From positions 24,200,494-24,264,493 of the forward strand of contig OZ024729.1 of assembly GCA_964016875.1 (NCBI GenBank): a stretch of DNA of 64,000 nucleotides, written 5' to 3'. This document shows, in pieces, positions 44,984-57,585 of this stretch; position 1 is the first letter of the stretch, and every line of letters starts with the position of its first letter. This DNA comes from Fallopia convolvulus (Eukaryota > Streptophyta > Magnoliopsida > Caryophyllales > Polygonaceae). The notes beneath the pieces were generated by a model. It was not told where the DNA came from and did no database searches. It saw only the letters and a list, made by a program, of their open reading frames with translations. The position numbers and the translations under genes were made by a program.

Positions 44984-47814
44984 TGTAATAACTACGGTTT
45001 TTATGGATATTTTTGAATTTTTCTCCGATATCCTTTTAACCTTTTTGGTCTGTTTTAACGCTTAATCCAATATTTTTGTTGGAGATTAAATCCTAGAAAA
45101 TTGTTGGTGACATCCTAAAATCACAAAGAAATGATTTTATGGATTGGTGTGAATTCTAGGATTTTCCAGTGGAAAAAGAATATTTATTGGATAAGCCGTC
45201 TTTTTAATTATGTACTGTAAAGGATTTAAAATACGAAACGGAAGCCCTAAAAATTTAAGGTAGCAAGATAACATCATGGAAAATTGATTTTATTGGTCTA
45301 CATAATTTACGGGACGTTTTTCGTTTAGTAAGTTTTTCCACCCGAGGTACATAATTTTACCGCTTTAACGCGAGTTCCGTTCCGAGACAGAAAATCCCGT
45401 TAGGCCGACTTCACTTACTTAATGGGGGAGGAAAGTCACTTGTTTTGTACGTATTGGATAAGCTCCAAAGAAAGAGAGTTCGAGAGTGAGCTCGTACCTT
45501 TTTGAAAGTGAAACCAAAGGAAGGAACCGAGAGAGGCGGAACAACGACGGACTGGAGAAAGAATTCAGCCTTCACCACCGGCGATGGCCTTCTCTGCCCT
45601 ATCCACCACCATCTTCCCCACCTTCTCTTCTACCATTTTTGTGGGTTCTAGCTGAACCAGAACCATGAGAGATTCAAGGCGGAACGACGACGTAATCGGG
45701 AGGAAAGGATTCGAACTCTTCACCGCCGGTTGCTTCTTTGCCTCGTTAAGTGACGCCGCCGGCGACCATCAGGCTGTCCGACCACCAACCACCATGGGAG
45801 CCGCTGTCGGGCAACGCCCAACCACCCTCGGGCTCGGGGATCGAGCCATGATCGAGCCAAACGAGCCATGGGCTCGAGTGAAGGTATATACGATCGAAAT
45901 TAATTAGCGGGTTGATTGCGGAGCCACCATAAGGGCTTTTCGGTGCCGCTTTGCTAATTAAATTTATGGTTTTTATAATCTTGACGTTGATACGGTCCTA
46001 CAGGTTCAAACCGCTCGTGAAACGGACGTCCGGATCTTCCGTTATAGCGAAGACAAGTTTTGATTACCGATTGGCAGGTAAAGGACTTCGGATAATTACT
46101 CAGGATTCGTTGTTAATCCATTTGATCCGAGATTTGGTAATCTTTAAGAACTGTTGCTGATGAACAATTTTTATTTAGAAAATTGTTTCAAAAGTGAAGC
46201 GGATAATTAGTTATAATTCCGCCAAGATGGCTCCTTGAAGCATGATAACTAAGGATTTATTATATATCGATATTCGGAAATTAAATCGTTTATCGATTAG
46301 GAAGTTGTAGGAGTTGAGAATACAACTAAGAAGTGTTTCTGTGAGCTCGTTGCTGAGAAATCCTTTTGTTATATTGTCAGAGGGATGCTACAGATTACTG
46401 TTGGAATTGCTAAGGACGTCGAGCACGCCTTATAAGGCAAGTGGACGATTCTCTCTTGCGTTATTGTTATTAAATGAGGAATTGGATCCCATTTAATATT
46501 TGCGTTGGGAACAACTTGTATGATTAATAAAATATGATAGGTTGTTATATTTGTTAGAAATAATGACCATGTTGTTATTCAGTTTTGCGGTAGAACTGGA
46601 TTTAGGTCCGTTATGGGTGACCTTGTATGCTGTCTCACGCTGAGACATTGTTATTGAATTAAGGTAGTTTCAGGGAGGGGAACGTGGTTCCATATCCTCT
46701 CTTTAAAACAATATTGCATTAGGAGGGGCCTAATCCTAATGGTGAGTCATGACTCTTCCCTTGTGCTTGGGCAAGGGGTTTGAGGTGCACTCTAGCTAAG
46801 TGCAGGTTCGGCACGGTGTAGTGTAGATGACCTGGTAATAGGCCTCTGGGATCTCTACCTCACCATATGCAAAAATGAGGGACCAAGGATAGCTTAAGTC
46901 CTGTGATCGGGGTATAGGGTAGATGACCATGGATGAAATACTCCAATGATCTCTACGGTGCCAAATATTTCGACAGTAGTTCGAGCCGATTATAAATCAC
47001 CAACCTGTTTGTGAAAAGTTTTCAAAGTAATATAAGATAAGTGCATTAGGCACATTAATATACCTGAATGGTTCGTCCAGTCGGAAGCCATTCTTGCTCC
47101 CGGTTATGAATGATTCTTAATCAAACTTTGATTAAGTCAATCTGATTAGTCGATGGAGGCTTTCAAGATGTTATGTGATTAATATGAGTTCCCAACAATT
47201 GTTTATGCTTCTTAAAGAAACCACAAGCGGTGGTGTTCTCTCTCTTGATTATGCGAGTCTCCTTCTTATTCTCTATAAGACTGCTAACTGTTGGATCATA
47301 ATCCGAGTCTATTCGGATTTGGAGGCCAATATGTTTAGTTACAACCATAAGAACCAAGTTAGATTCTCCGCTTGCTAGTCTATCATTAGACTAACCCGTC
47401 CATCTTCTTTTCTTTTATATGGTCGGCTGGTGTCCGCCGTTGGTTTACGACACATCATGTTCTTCTTGGAAGTTGATTCAAGAGGCGGATTCAGAGGTTT
47501 GAAGTTCCAGAAATTGAAGAAAGGTTTCCAATGGCTATACTTGAGTGAAGATCATGGTTGAACTACTTCAAAGTGAAGCTGAGTTTCAGAAATAAGAACT
47601 CAAGGAAGACTCGATGAAGATTTTGTTCAATTACAAGGTTGTTATGTTTATTTAATCTTTTGGGGTTAAGGTTTGTATAAGATCAATTGTATTTATTCCA
47701 CTGTAATGATTCTTTTAGTTTGTTCAGTCAATTTAAAGCCTTGGGTAGCTTCGGTTTAGTCTTAATCGGGGTTACTGGCGGTAATACCTCCAGGGTAAGT
47801 AAGGGGGTGTTACA
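44984..47814 (+). repeat. LTR (2831 bp) of a second element related to the gag-only family
   Basis: It starts TGTAATAACTACGG and ends GGGTGTTACA, followed after four bases by a tRNA-Met PBS. By eye, several internal blocks match the LTR of the first element: GTTGGGAACAA plus following (46505 vs 5193), GCACTCTAGCTAAGTGC (46786 vs 5479), and AGCCTTGGGT with ACTGGCGGTAATACC near the 3' end (47735 vs 6262). Divergence is much greater than between the two LTRs of the first element, so it is an older or sister subfamily. The short open frames in it have no domains. Confidence 0.8.
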
Positions 47815-50800
47815 GGAGTGGTATCAGAGCTAAAAGTTCCTAAGTCTTGCTTAAGACTTTCATCCTTCGGTATAGAATTATGGAGAATTCTATATTGGTG
47901 TTGTCTTAGAACCATTTACGGAAAGTGGTTAAGATTGGAGGTCAGACTCGTGAAGGGATAGAAAGAGGAAAGGGAATTGGAGAACATGAGGTAATAAGTT
48001 TGTAATGACTTCTTTGAAGGTCTTGTGGTGGACATTTGATTCCCTGGATATGAGAAAGGATTCCGAGAAGGATCCAAGATAAGATTAGGTGAAGATTCCT
48101 AAAGTTGAACCGGTTCTAGACCAAGTTCTCAATAATTTCCTATTCTCGCTTGAGAGTCTGACCTAGGTGTACCCTCGTCGTTTCTTCCATATTAAGAAAC
48201 TTCTTGTGAGATTTTGAAGTTAAGTATTGTACTTCATAAAGACTTTCTAGTTTGAAGGTTTCCTATTTTAAGATCGTATGATGGAAGATTTCAAGTTAAG
48301 AATTTTTATTAGAAAGTTCATGATTCAAAGTTATGTGAAAGAAATTGTTAATTTCTTTTCTTGATATGTGAAAGTTCAAGTGTTGTCTTGAAGTCATAAG
48401 AGTAAGAGTTTTCCCGAGAATATTTCTTAGGAATTTCTGAATTTGGTTGAAATTCGATTATCAATAGAAGTTTGGAGTTGGAACCTCTACTTCTCAATGT
48501 AAGATTTGGAGAATCCTATGAGCCTTGAGTGATTCTAAAAGATCAGTATGGATCATGAAGGGATGTAAAAGAATCCTGAAAAGAAAAGGATTGTCTTCGG
48601 AAACTTTCTTCAACAACTATGTTTGTGAATCTATAGTATAGAATCATGGATATTCTGTACTTTTCTTTGCTCAGATGGAAGTTAAAGAGCTTTGAAGTGC
48701 TCAAGTGTTGGATCAATTGAATTGCTAAACTATTGGAAAATACAATTCAATTTTTAACCTGATAGTGTTCAAACTCGGATTTTCATGTATGTTGTTATCC
48801 TTTGAGTTAAGAGGATTGAGAATCCTAAATGGAATGTGAATTTCTTATGATTATAGTAAGAAAGAAAGGAAGAATATTGGTTCAGTTTAAGTTGTGAATA
48901 AATGGTTAATCATCAAGGTTGTTGTGAATAAGGTTGATTGGTCAAAATGGATGGAACAGGTAAAAGTTCATCAGTAAGGTGTTTATGTTCAATTAACTAC
49001 TTAGCACAAGTGTTAATTGATTACATGAGTTGTTGATATCCAGATGACTAAAACCTATGTGACAACGTTATTGGAGTCTTGTTGTATGATACCCAACTCG
49101 GGATAAAGAGAAAAGACTTGAGGTCTATAATGGACTGGTAATGGAATCAGCATTGAGATGTTCTAAATTGCCAATGGTATTGGCTTATGTTTCTTCAAGG
49201 ATGGAAATGATAAAGTTCAGCTTTGAAAAGATCAATCAAGGAATGATCTTAGCATATTTGCCTTTGATATTTTAAACAGTTGGGAGAAAAATATCCATCC
49301 TTCAATATTGTGGTCAATAAGGCTTAGCCCTTATCGCTGAAGGGATAATTCCATTTGTGTTTGGGTTTTGAAGATTTTATAATAGTCAAATCCAATACCT
49401 AAGGTGGTACTGGTGAAACTATTAAGTTGTTGGCCAGTTTCCTAACCATAAGCTCTTCCTTTGCAATATGGTTTGAAGTTAAATTAATGAAAAGATATAT
49501 GCAATCTCCTTATGGTTAAGTAAGAAGACAAGGGAATGATGGAGAAGTTTAGTTTGTTCACCAATGTTGAATTGAGAAAGGTTTAAGAATACCTTGTTTG
49601 GTCATGTGCATTCTTCCGCTAAAAGAGATTGGAAATTAAAGGAATTTCCTTATATGTAGAGAGATATAAGGATTGGATGTTTTGAACCAGATGCAAAGTT
49701 GGAAAGTTCATTTTCTTATATTGAGGGGATTAAGTTGTAAAAGGATGGAAAGTCCTTAAAACCGTCAAAAGAGTTTGATAGTCCCTCTTGGATATCGGAA
49801 TCTAAATGACTATTAACTTGCAGAAGGCTTGTTGTTTTGTGAATGAATGAACTTAAGTATTAAATTTTTGTCAATGGATCATGTTGGCATGACTTTAAAG
49901 TAATATGTCAAGATGGTACACAAGTTGAGAGCGACCTTGGAAGAAGTTGTCATGAGTATCAAAATGTTGGAATCATATTTTCTCTAAGGATTGCAAGTAG
50001 ATTGATACAAGCAATCAACTTCTTTTATTGAGCTTGTGAAGTTAAGTTGGGGTAGGACTGAGTAAATCAGACAGAGATTACTCAATACTATGGATTATAG
50101 AAAAGTCTAGCATTATGTCTAATTAAGAAAAGTCAAGGTATGTCATCAAGTTCTACCTTGAGGAGGGAATGAAGTGACACATTCGAAGGGAAATGTGGGG
50201 CTCAGAAGTGAATTGGAGTATCTTAGCTCCTTTGAGACTCGGTTATGATTCAAAACTTTTGCCAAGTTGGTAAAGTTAGCTAATGTGGAAGTGTCAACAC
50301 AGAACTAGGGCAAAGCGTTAGTAGCATCATTAAGATAAGGTCAGTAATTTTGGTCGATGCATTGGCTTGACGCGCTCAATTCTTCAAGAGGGTAGCTAAT
50401 CTTTGTTTCCACAATATTCAAGGTTAAAGCAAGTGTGCTAATAACCTATGTCGAGTTTCCTGTCAAGCTGTTATGATTTAAGGGATATTTGAAATTGTTT
50501 TGTGATTTTCTCTTTTGAGAAAAATCTTAGGACTTTGTAGAATTCTGGTATGAATTTTAAAGAAATGTTGATTTGATATATGGAATTCATGAATAAATTT
50601 TCTACGGTTTTCATGGTGGTGAGTAAGAGTGTGATTTGTCTTCCATCTTGATCACATGGTAAGGCAAGATTACATGTCTTATTACTATGAGAATGCAGTA
50701 AAGGATTATGTTTATTTTATCTCCTCATGCTGATCACATGGTGGAATAAGATCACATAATTCCTTGGGTTTTAAAGAATAGTTTCTAGTATGATTTGGCA

Positions 50801-51970
50801 ATCATAGAAGTTTTGCAACTATATGAGTTTTGCAAGTGTAGTTGTTTGAGATGAAAAGATGCAAGCTTTCTTTTGCATTATAGCAATTTCTATATCTAGT
50901 ATCTTGTAAAACTCCTTGGAGTTACCGTTTAAGGAGTATGGTCAAACTTCCCAAAACAGTTCGATTATAAGTAAAGAAATTTGGTAAGATTCTTTACAAA
51001 TCTATGTTGGTCTCTGAAGAGCATGGAGTAACTCCGTACTTCTCTAAAAGTTTGAGATTGTTTTCAGTCACGATTATTGGAATTCTCTAAGCAGTTTGCT
51101 AGTAGTTCATCTTGGTTGACATCATGACCTAAGAAAGTCATTGCTTTTTTAGCGGAATTGTACTTGAAAGTAAGTTGATATGGACTCTTGGGATGGAAGC
51201 CTTTCTAAGGAATGATATTGTAGTAATCCTTTATTTGGAGTAAAGGATGTACTAGTAAATTCTCCATTAGTTGTTATTTGTTTTCAGGTTGTCTTGAAAA
51301 CTTGAATCTCTTTGAGATAAGATAGTCAAGTGAGGACTTTAAGCAGAACTCCAATGGGTCTAGGGTTTGGATATGTAAATTAGTATTGATATTCCATCTC
51401 AACATGATAAGTTGTTGGATATAGAGAGTGGACACGTGAGGATATGTTTTTAATCCTAAGAGTTTTGTTGTTCAACAAGTCAGAATGTTAAGTGAAGTCT
51501 AAACAGTTCTTTGATGAAAAAGACTGGAAATTGTCAATGGAGACAATTTTGTTGGAAATTATTGGACTAAAGGTATTATTGTCCAATATGTTGGTATAGT
51601 AATGCTTAAAAGTGTAGTTTGAAGTAGTGGAGAGAGATAACTACTTTTGAATGTCAGTATGCCAAGCTGAGTTTTGTTGAGAAAAGGATGTAAAGGATTG
51701 ACAAGATAGGTTTTTAGCTTGTCATGTGTTAGATAAATCTCATATTCTTGGTTAAAGTAATGCTGAGATTTTATCTCAAAAAGGAAATTGAGTAAGGATT
51801 TTAAGTAATCCTTGTAAAGAAACTGATTTGAGAAGGACTAAAGGTTTAGATTGGACGACAACAAGGTTGTGTGAATACCCTAAGATTTTTATTCAGAATT
51901 TGTTAACCAGATCAAGGAAAAGTAATGTGGGAAAGTAATTTTGTTAAAGACCAATGGAGTGGACACTTGG
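47815..51970 (+). mobile_element. Degraded internal region of the second element, no 3' LTR found
   Basis: About 4.1 kb with no intact ORF. 47870-47945 aligns with 7990-8060, and 50610-50750 with 10425-10560, in the same order and orientation as in the gag-only element. I saw no gag zinc knuckles and no pol motifs. No second copy of the LTR occurs to the right in this window. Either the element was truncated near 51970 or its 3' LTR was deleted. The right limit is approximate. Confidence 0.6.
47819..47830 (+). other. Primer-binding site of the second element
   Basis: TGGTATCAGAGC, identical to that at 6343 and the same distance from its LTR. Confidence 0.88.
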
Positions 51971-52589
51971 TGAGAGGATTTATCTCAAAAAAATCAACAA
52001 AACAAACACGCATCCGTCACTGCAAAATAAAAACGATTGGAGTCGAAACCAGAGGTCGGGAAGACTGATTCCACAACAACGAAGACCTGTAGAAGGCCTA
52101 GAAAAATTGTTTTAATAATAAACGAACAACACACAATACGCCAAATTATAATGGGGCTTTGCTTCCAAAGACACAAATAAGAATGCTTGAATAACCAGTT
52201 TGATGGATAGAAACATCAAAGTGAAGATCCAATATTCATGAGGGTTACTTCTTAATGGTCAGACAACTTTCATAGAGCACAAATACTAAATGAGGAATAT
52301 AGGAAAGGACAAAGCTCGGAGATGTCGTTACAAAGAGTGCCTTCTCGGCGATGCCGTCATGGCGGGTGCCTTCTCGGCAAGGGGCCTTCTCGACCATTTT
52401 TCTAGAGAGAAAAGGGGTGAGGGTTCTTTTATCATGAGGGTTGTCTATAATAATGCAAGATTTTAACTTAGCCCCGTTAAACTATTTTTTAAATATTTTT
52501 CTACATTTATACCAATTGGAAATTTATCCTTTTCAAACAAAAAAATGTTACAAATGACCTTAATTACTTATTGAGGTTAATTCACATAG
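51971..52589. other. Unassigned sequence
   Basis: It contains a GC-richer patch (52318-52400) in which GTGCCTTCTCGGC and close variants occur several times. No gene is supported. Confidence 0.35.
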
Positions 52590-54330
52590 AAATGAGACTT
52601 ATCATGAAAACTAGAAACAAATGAGGATCATTGGATTTGAAAAATGGATGGTTAAGATTAAAAGAGACAAGAACAGAATGGTAATTTTGACAAAAAAAAT
52701 ATTTTTTTATATTTTTCATTTTCACATGTTTTTGCCAAAATCACGACATTTGACTTTTACATTACGTTCACATATTTTATGCATATGTTCACAGTTCACA
52801 CTATTTTAAGATATGTTCACATATTATCACTTTAACAATTTAGAGATTTTATAATACGTTCACATATATTGCAAGTGTGTTCACATATTAAGTATCGTTT
52901 GTTCATGTTTTATGGTCATATGTTCATGTTCGATTAAATCATCATACAAGTGTTAAAAGACTTAAAAAAATTGACAATAAATAAATAAAAATAAAAAATA
53001 AATTTTTTATTATTTTTTCGCTTATTTTTACCAAAAACACGACGCTTGACATTTTATATTCTATTCACATATTTTATATAAATGTTCACATTATTACAAG
53101 GGCTGTTTACATATGACCACTTTTTAACTTCAGAAAATATGTGAACAAATATTCGGGTTGCGGGTCGGGTCGGGCAAAACCCGCCGGGTTGCGGGTCAAC
53201 CCGCACGACTCGCACTCTTTTAAAAAAAATTCACTTTCTCACCCTTTTTTAGACCACCCGTGAAAGTGAAACCTATTTTCTATTTCAAACGGCCGCCAGT
53301 GAAAGTTGAAACTCCAAATAGAAATCCCTAGATCTACTGATCCAGATCTACACGGCTGCTCAACCTCTCTAGCCGCCGGATTCCTTGCTTGATCGCTCCA
53401 GACTCCGCTCGCTCCGTACTCCGTCCTCTTTCTCCGCTCCTCCCCCGACTCGGCGTCGCCTAGGGTTTTCTCTTTGTCATCCTGAAGAATGATTCGTATT
53501 TCATCAATTATCTAATTAATCGATCCATTGATGCGCCTGGTATGAAATTGCCCAAGTATTTTGATGCGGCAAAGGTCACGAAACGAAGGAATTGGTACAT
53601 TTTGTTGATGGATCTCGAATTTGAAATGTACATACGGTAATTGTCTGCGATGAAGTTAATTAGTTCATATCTGTCAAGAATTTAGGTTATGCTTTTTAAT
53701 TCATGCTGAGTGGAAGTACACGGTGGTGGAAATTTGTGAATATGTACCACCCAGTTGGGAATAAACCAATCTTGATCTAATTACTAATTGCCTTTTTTGT
53801 TATAATAATCCTCTTATAACTATATTTCGGTAGAGTAATTAATTAGATTGATTTTAATGTCAAACAAACTCTTCTTGTTCATCTTCTATTCGCAAACAGT
53901 GCCGTACATATTTTTTTTGGAGCGAGTTGAGTGTTTATAGTGCGGGTCAGACGGGTCGACCCGCGACCCGACCCACGGGTCGGGTCGGGTCGCGGGTCAA
54001 AACTATTTTTTTTGCGGGTCGCGGGTCGACCCGCAACCCGCAATTTCGGGTCGCGGGTCGACCCGACCCGACCCGTGAGCATCCCTAACGTTCACATATA
54101 ATATAAGTACGTTCACATATTAGTATTGCATGTTCGCGTTTTATGGTCATATGTTCATACTCGATTTATGTAATTCTACATACTTAAAAAAACTTTTTTT
54201 AAAAAATAAAAATTAATTTTTTAATTAATTTTTTTTTTAATCAGATGACCCAAATTCATTTCTAATATTTTAATCTGATAACCTAAATTCATTTCTAATT
54301 TTCATAATAAAAACTATTTTCATTTAAATC
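52590..54330. mobile_element. Candidate terminal-inverted-repeat element with GTTCACATAT motifs
   Basis: The first and last about 50 bp are imperfect inverted repeats (left GAAAACTAGAAAC, right reverse complement GAAAATTAGAAAT in aligned context). Next to the ends are clusters of GTTCACATAT/TGTTCACAT on both sides (52765-52930, 53065-53150 and 54085-54165), resembling subterminal binding sites. A GGGTCG-rich element (53150-54086) sits in the middle. No transposase and no target duplication are identified. Confidence 0.4.
53150..54086. mobile_element. GGGTCG-rich palindromic element carrying a possible captured exon
   Basis: Both ends consist of interleaved GGGTCGGGTCG / GACCCGCGACCCG repeats able to fold strongly. 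The right end reads GTGAGCATCCCTAA, i.e. TTAGGGATGCTCAC inward, like some hAT termini. Between them (about 53260-53650) is sequence with the look of a host gene start: a CT-rich leader with CGCCTAGGGTTTTCTC, then an open stretch MKLPKYFDAAKVTKRRNWYI (from 53540) ending at a donor-like CGGTAATTG (53636). I cannot name the source gene. Confidence 0.5.
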
Positions 54331-54346
54331 AATCCCATCTATCTAA

Positions 54347-55720
54347 TCTACTATATATATAAAAGCAATAAGGTTTGGAGCTTTCTCATTACGCCACCTA
54401 GGATTTCTCCACATGTCGATCCTATATTAAGCCACCTCAGACTTTTACACGTGTCATTTTCTTATAATTTAGACGTCTTTATAAATATTCCATGTCATAG
54501 TCCACATGTCAAAAAATTTCCATGTCACTCATATGTTATGTACACATCATATTGCCACATAATCTATAAATCTCAATCAATTTTTTAAATTTTTTTATAT
54601 TGGATTACAATAATTTTTTTTTTGGAAATTTAGTTACATATTTTGCGAGATTTACATAGAAAAATGTTTTTACCATATATTTATGATCCTAATAACTCTC
54701 CAATATAATCTACCAAGAAAACTCCTATAAATATATACCGAGATCTTATCCTATAATATTTTTAAGCTACAAAATTAATAATAGATTGTTAATGATCCAT
54801 ATATGATATGATCATATATGTAAGTACATAACGAATATATTGAACAACAAAATTAACAGTTAACCTATTTTCTAGCAAAATAAAAACTGATTCGTAAAAA
54901 TTAATTTCCATGAAATTGACATAAAAATATTTTTTTTATGTATTTTATAGGATAAGATTTTAACATATCTTCATGATCCTAACAACTCTCCAATATAATA
55001 TAAAAAAACACACATAAATATAGACCGAGATCTTTTCCTATAATATTTTTAAATTATAAAATTAATAATAATTTTTTATTGATCCATATGACCATATATA
55101 CATAACGAAAAAATTGAACATAAAATTATCAATTAACATATTTTTTATAAAAAAAGAATTAGCATAGATATGTCTAGATATAATCTTAACATATTTTCGA
55201 CAACCTTATCATTGTTTTAAATTTTCCAATATGAGTTACGGTATAAAAAAAAAAGAATCATAATAAATATATAAGAAAAATGAGTTACGGTTTTACAATC
55301 TATGTACAAATCAAGTCAATTTTTTTTGTTAATCTATATTTTTTCCCATTATGATATTTAGATGGGATCGAATCGTTTTGTTGCCAAATCTTTAAATTTT
55401 CAATTTTTATTTTTTTGATAATTTACATACAAATCTAGCCATTACAATTGTAATTTTCAATTATAATTTCCCGGTAATTTTTTTATAATATACGTACATG
55501 TCAAATCAATTTTATTTGCTAATCCATATTAAATGTCCCATTATTTTCATTTTTGCTATCAAAATCTTTAATTTAGAATTATGTCTTTTTTTACAATTTA
55601 TATAAATCACCAATTCACAATTATTATTTATATTATATTTTTATTTATTAATATGTTTTTTATAGTATATCTAAAAAAATATCGAGTCATAGTCGTGCAG
55701 GGCACGACGGGGACAACTAG
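54347..55720 (+). mobile_element. Inner non-autonomous Helitron (1374 bp)
   Basis: It starts TCTACTATATATATAAAAGC after A and ends in a perfect 7-bp hairpin GTCGTGC-AGG-GCACGAC (55692-55708), then GGGGACAACTAG before T. These are textbook Helitron ends. The body is very AT-rich. Several phrases repeat within it (for example CTCTCCAATATAATCTA near 54696 and again near 54976, and TAATATTTTTAA near 54755 and 55042). No gene. Confidence 0.9.
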
Positions 55721-56177
55721 TACATTATAAAGCAGAAACCATGTCTGTTGAAAAAATTGCGCCACGTGGCATTTTTCAATAAAATAATGTTACATTTTTT
55801 AATCATAAATATTATAATTATTTGTATCATTCTTTCTATATATCCAATTTTGTATAGATAATAATTTGATCTATATATTGATATTTTTTATACATATCTT
55901 TTTTATCGTGTAACAAGATTTGGGATCCAAGTATATAGTTTTTTTTTATCTATATGTTGATAATAACTTAATTTAATATTTTTATATTAATTTTATACAT
56001 AATATTCTTTTTTATCTTTTAACAAGACTCGGGCTTTAAGTATATAATTTTTTTTATGGATGAATTAAGTAAATAGCAAAAAAAAAGAGGCTAATTAGGT
56101 GGATATTAAGGAGAGTGTGAAAATTAGGTAAATAGCAAAACCCCCCATCACCCTTCCCCCACCCCACTCCCACCGAG

Positions 56178-56278
56178 TTGACTCGGTCGTTGACCGAGTT
56201 GGCTCACCCGTTGACCGCGTTGACTCGGTCGTTGACCGACGTTGACTGTCGTTGACCGACCGTTGACCGGCGTTGACC
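56178..56278. promoter_or_regulatory. Cluster of nine W-boxes
   Basis: Within 101 bp, TTGACC or TTGACT occurs nine times on the plus strand, in phrases such as CGGTCGTTGACCGAG. TTGAC(C/T) is the core bound by WRKY transcription factors. The cluster lies inside the outer Helitron, 3.6 kb upstream of RPT2. Function in cis is untested. Confidence 0.55.
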
Positions 56279-56282
56279 GTCA

Positions 56283-57570
56283 TCACAACATCACTTTCAC
56301 AACCGTCATCACATTTTATTAACTGTCATCACAACTTTTTTCACCGTCATCACAATTTTTTGATGACAAAAAGTGTAATAAAAGGTAAAAAATGTCATGA
56401 AAATGTCTTATAACATCTTTTTGATAACAAAAAGTATCATCAAAGGCATTCAACCACATAAAAACAACCGTCATCACTGTCATCACATTTTTTTTCGTTG
56501 TCATCACTGTCATCACAATTTTTTCCACCGTCATCATAGTTTTTTTATGACAAGAAGTGTAATTAAAGGTAAAAATTGTCATCAAAATGTCTTGATGATA
56601 ACTTTTTGATAACAAAACGTATCATCAAAGTCATTCAACTATATAAAACCAAACATCATCACACATAAAAAATAAAGTTGTCATCAAATATGTATCATCA
56701 CGTTTAATTTTTTAGTGTCATCAAATATGTGTCATCACATACAACTTTTTTCTAGTGTCATCAAATGTGTGTCACAAGTCGGTTCAAACCGTCATCAACT
56801 GTCATCACTACTTGATGATGGTTTGATTGTCATCAACTACTATCACAAGCGCCATCAAAATGCCTTGATGACAACTTTTTGATGACAAATAGTATTATCA
56901 AACACATTCAACCACATAAAAACAACTGTCATCACAATTTTTTGATGACTAAAGTATCATCAATTGACTCGATGACAAAAAAATGTAATAAAAGATAAAA
57001 AAAGTGTAATCAAAATGTCTTGATGACAACCTTTTTTATAACAAAAAGTATCATCAAAGGCATTCAACCACATAAAAACAACCGTCATCACACATAAAAA
57101 ATAAAGTTGTCATCAAATATATATCATTACGTTTAATTTTTTAGTGTCATCACATATAATTTTTTAGTGTAATCATTCAAAGTGTCATCAAATATGTGTC
57201 ATCACATACAATTTTTACTAGTCATCAAATATGTGTCACTACTATTTGATAACGGTTTGATTGTCATCAACTATCATCACAAATGTCATCCCTACTTGAT
57301 GACGGTGATTGTCATCAATTGTCATCGTTATTTGATGACGGTTCGACTGTCATCAATGACGGTTCAATTGTCGTCAACTGTCATCACTACTTGATGACAG
57401 TTTGATTGATTTGTTTGTCATCAAAAAGGCCTTGATGACAAACAACTGTCGTCATCAAGTGTCATAAAAAAATTGTCATCAAGTGTCATCACATGTTTTT
57501 AAACGACATTGATGACATTAAACCACATAAAAACAACTATCATAAACACATAAAAACAAAGTTGTCATCA
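56283..57570. repeat. GTCATCA/TGATGAC repeat field
   Basis: Nearly 1.3 kb built from GTCATCA and its complement in both orientations. A larger unit recurs about four times (near 56400, 56590, 56870 and 57018), each including a phrase like GGCATTCAACCACATAAAAA followed by CAACCGTCATCAC. Copies are diverged, so it is an old tandem duplication built on a short motif. Not coding. Confidence 0.8.
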
Positions 57571-57585
57571 TAAAAATTATTAATA

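Noticed and set aside
51994..52176. Minus-strand open frame of 60 codons
   Set aside because: It has no domain and no splice context, and it lies at the decayed edge of a retroelement.
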